Below, one piece after another: positions 61,712 through 64,000 of a stretch of 64,000 bases of DNA; positions within the stretch are counted from its first letter, which is position 1; every line of letters starts with the position of its first letter. The notes below the pieces were generated by a model. The model did no database searches. It was given only the letters and a program-made list of their open reading frames with translations, and was not told the DNA's origin. The DNA lies in the NCBI GenBank assembly GCA_029216955.1, contig JANAVB010007000.1, forward strand, positions 2,680,281 through 2,744,280. Direction: 5' to 3'. The position numbers and the translations under genes were made by a program. Source of the DNA: Iris pallida (Eukaryota > Streptophyta > Magnoliopsida > Asparagales > Iridaceae).

Positions 61712-63461
61712 TGTCACGCCCCGATCCCGCTAGGGTCGTCCATCTTGCCTGGATACCTGCGGGATCGATCGTCCTCGCTAAGGTATGATGTCGTGCAAGC
61801 CTAAGTTACGCTTGCACAAGGCCATGTACCTGCACAAAAACAACTAGTCAAGCAAAACACACGCACGCACCCATTTTATTGCAGAAAACCAAATATTGGA
61901 CACAGATATTTGAAATGGAAATACTTCTTTTATTCATAACTTGATAGGAATACAAGTACAAAGCTTTGCAACTCAGATTTGCCTTATAATTGGCTACATG
62001 ATTCTCTTTGAAACTCTCTTTTGAAAATAGCCACAATGCCCATACATGATATCCCTTTATTACAAGCTGGAATTGAAAAGACACCTTCAAAGGAAATGGA
62101 AACTTGCTATTTGACTGAAATAAAAAGTAGCTTCGAGGCAGTCCGCAGCTCTACTGGGCTAGACGAGCTTTAGTGCCTCTCCTGAAATCCCTCTGTCTCT
62201 TTTGCTTTCTGAAAAAGATGCCCACAACGTGGGTCAGCACACATCATGTACTGGCGAGCAGCTTTTGGCCGAACTCGCAAATCTCTGCACTAAATCAACA
62301 TCTGAAGCTAACATTTACTAGTGATCTTTCTACTTGTCTAGATTCTTTTTAACAATTCATAAGAAACATAGCAGCAGAAAGCACTGTAAAATAAATCTTA
62401 CCATCGCCGACAGTCATCCCTGCACAAGACTGGTTAGCACAATTTGCATATGAAGTAAAAGCATACTGTTTGAATACTGCATCTTTTGTTAGGTTGCAAT
62501 GCACTCTGATTTCATAAATGAACCTAACTACATGTTGGTCCACCCCGTGATTAGCCGCTGTGACTCTTGGGTTCAGCTCGTCGCTAAGGACACTCTATAC
62601 ACCCCTTGGTTTCTTTACCGCAGGACGTTACTCTAATCCCCCTAGGCCGAACAGCTCAGGTGCCCCCAAACTGGTCGTGAGGATTGGCCCTATGTACACA
62701 AGTTGTCCGAGACCAAATGCATGAATGCACTCTATCAAATAAATCTCTAGTATGACAACATATGCAACTCTCTATATTTCTGTCTTACTCTTGTTCTCTA
62801 TACGGCAAGCCGTATCATCTCTGTCATATGACTTTAGCAACATTTATAACAATCTCTTGCAGCAGAATAAGAACTTGTAATCATTCATATCAAGCATGAG
62901 TAAGGCAACTGTTCTTTGATTAGCATCTAAGTTCAATTATTTGTTTCTTATCTTCTGTTGGTTTGGTATCGTTGGTCAGCGGAACGCAACAAAAGAGTGG
63001 ACTAGAGATTATTTTATTAGGACGTACAGATCAATGTCTGTTCGGTTGAAGCAACTCACCAAGATGAATCTTAGTTGAGAGAAGGAGGGACTTCGCGCGC
63101 CGTTCACATCCTATGTATGTCTATGCGTCCCCCTGCATAGGCACCAACATCTGATTAGCATACTTCGGTCTCTTTCTCTCAAGATTCGGAATGAATGCGA
63201 TATGCGATGAAAGCGAACAATGAAAACCAATCATCGAAAACCAACTCGAAAACACATTCATCAAAACCAAGCAGCGAAAGAAAACATCCAACAAAACTCT
63301 TGGATTCATTTCAATAGAAGCCAATCCATCAATTGGAAGGTTCATTGCATTTCATCCGTGATCAATCGATACCGGCAAAGGTTTCCCCAAATACTCAGTT
63401 CAAGACTGAGTTAGCAAGCCGTAGGTATTACATAGTGGACCACGAGAAGCGGGGCACTACA
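61712..63461 (-). mobile_element. LTR of a sixth gypsy-type element, 3' LTR
   Basis: A 1.75-kb LTR runs from TGTAGTGCCCC (63461) to GGGCGTGACA (61712) on the minus strand. It shares the TGTCACGCCCC end with families I and II. The PPT region and gag lie to its right, so this is the 3' LTR of an element that extends beyond the window. One TSD copy would be TCTAA (61707-61711). Confidence 0.8.
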
Positions 63462-63498
63462 TAATAACCCACTGAGAAAAAGTTTTGTCCTCAAAACT
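63462..63498 (-). promoter_or_regulatory. PPT region and AGGA hairpin of the sixth element
   Basis: TTTTTCTCAGTGGGTTATTA precedes the LTR on the minus strand. The hairpin 63481-63487 / 63492-63498 (AGTTTTG/CAAAACT) has the same AGGA loop as the other families but a different stem, and overlaps the gag stop codon. Confidence 0.65.
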
Positions 63499-64000
63499 TA
63501 AGATACAAACGCACCTCCACTAGAATTGCCATCTTTATCAAGTAGGGAGACGAGACTATAGACGCGCGCGGTCGCAGTGTTGTTATTCCGCAACTGCTGA
63601 TTGTACGGATTATCTCGGAGCGATGGTGGGTCTAGCAGCGGCCCATGTTCCTCTGTATCGTCTCTGTTACGTGTCGTATGTCTCTTCTTTGGGCAATCTC
63701 TGAAACCATGGCCTCTCTGACCACAATTGAAGCATTCCTTGTTAAGGGAACGACAATGTTCTCTGACATGGCCCAGGCGGCCGCAGAAAGAGCACTCAAT
63801 CTTGTTACGAGGTTCCCCCTCTGCCTTCTTCTCTCCATCTTGGTATCTTTTCGTAGATGGATTGCGACTGTACTGCATCTTTGCTGACGCCTTCTTCTGC
63901 TGGAACTGTTCCACCTGTAGCGCCGCCTCAAAGGCCTGAGAATATGACCCACATTCTCGATTCAGCACACTTAGTTGAATGTCATCATTCAGACCTCCAA
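63498..64000 (-). CDS. Gypsy gag C-terminus with two CCHC knuckles (runs off window)
   Basis: The frame is open to the window edge (GLNDDIQLSVLNRECGSYSQ..), so the Met at 63968 is not the start. A helical AFEAALQVEQFQQKK segment and a basic linker are followed by CSFCGRLGHVREHC and CFNCGQRGHGFRDC, two CX2CX4HX4C RNA-binding knuckles. The tail ends ARVYSLVSLLDKDGNSSGGA and a stop at 63498-63500. The PPT and LTR begin within 40 bp of the stop, so no pol follows: this is a second gag-only layout like family 3. No break is visible in the part present. Confidence 0.8.
   Translation of the reverse strand, partial: GGLNDDIQLSVLNRECGSYSQAFEAALQVEQFQQKKASAKMQYSRNPSTKRYQDGEKKAEGEPRNKIECSFCGRLGHVREHCRSLNKECFNCGQRGHGFRDCPKKRHTTRNRDDTEEHGPLLDPPSLRDNPYNQQLRNNNTATARVYSLVSLLDKDGNSSGGAFVS

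Overview
This window looks like plant nuclear DNA made almost entirely of nested transposable elements. I found no host single-copy gene, tRNA or rRNA. The evidence for a plant is: chromovirus-type Ty3/gypsy pol with a C-terminal chromodomain, a Tat-lineage Ty3/gypsy element with two RNase H domains and an antisense plant-mobile-domain gene, a Ty1/copia fragment, a CACTA (En/Spm) transposon with a 3-bp target duplication, and very long LTRs (up to 3.7 kb). The species cannot be named from the sequence. Every coding region carries nonsense codons or frameshifts.

The nesting can be read from target-site duplications (TSDs) and LTR ends. The oldest layer on the right is a copia element, of which the 3' half of pol, the 3' UTR and the 3' LTR remain (57633-61174). 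Into its reverse transcriptase inserted a minus-strand, non-coding gypsy-type family ('family 5', 3.7-kb LTR, 0.6-kb interior). It is present as interior(16500-17012)-LTR(17013...48617)-interior(48618-49208)-LTR(49209...57632), a multi-LTR tandem. Three things then landed in it. (1) A Tekay/Del-like chromovirus with LTRs at 1-786 and 13339-16499 sits in the left interior; it holds a second related chromovirus (LTR 2867-5543) and, in gag, a CACTA element (8469-13028). (2) A 17-kb Tat-lineage element (18031-45914, TSD GTACT) lies in the left LTR; it holds a 10.55-kb gag-only gypsy element ('family 3', 33700-44250, TSD GCCAT). (3) A solo LTR of the same Tat family in opposite orientation (50073-54744, TSD GTCCC) lies in the right LTR, and holds a solo LTR of family 3 (50477-53902, TSD GGGTT). 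At the right edge a further minus-strand gypsy element begins (LTR 61712-63461, then gag running off the window).

The Tat element encodes, on the plus strand, an upstream ORF that starts inside the primer-binding site, then gag, protease, RT, RNase H, archaeal-type RNase H and integrase. Facing it on the minus strand is a gene whose four exons join in one frame to 1277 codons. It has a lysine-rich N terminus, a plant mobile domain, a poly-lysine stretch and a coiled coil. A TATA box lies about 90 bp upstream of its ATG, but family 3 inserted exactly at that ATG and now separates promoter from coding region by 10.5 kb.

The strongest unexplained structures are: a covarying AGGA-loop hairpin beside the polypurine tract (PPT) in all five gypsy families that show one; a shared PBS-like motif that is not the usual initiator-Met site; a CATGCGGC motif recurring in unrelated families; and triplicated, covarying hairpins in the copia 3' UTR.
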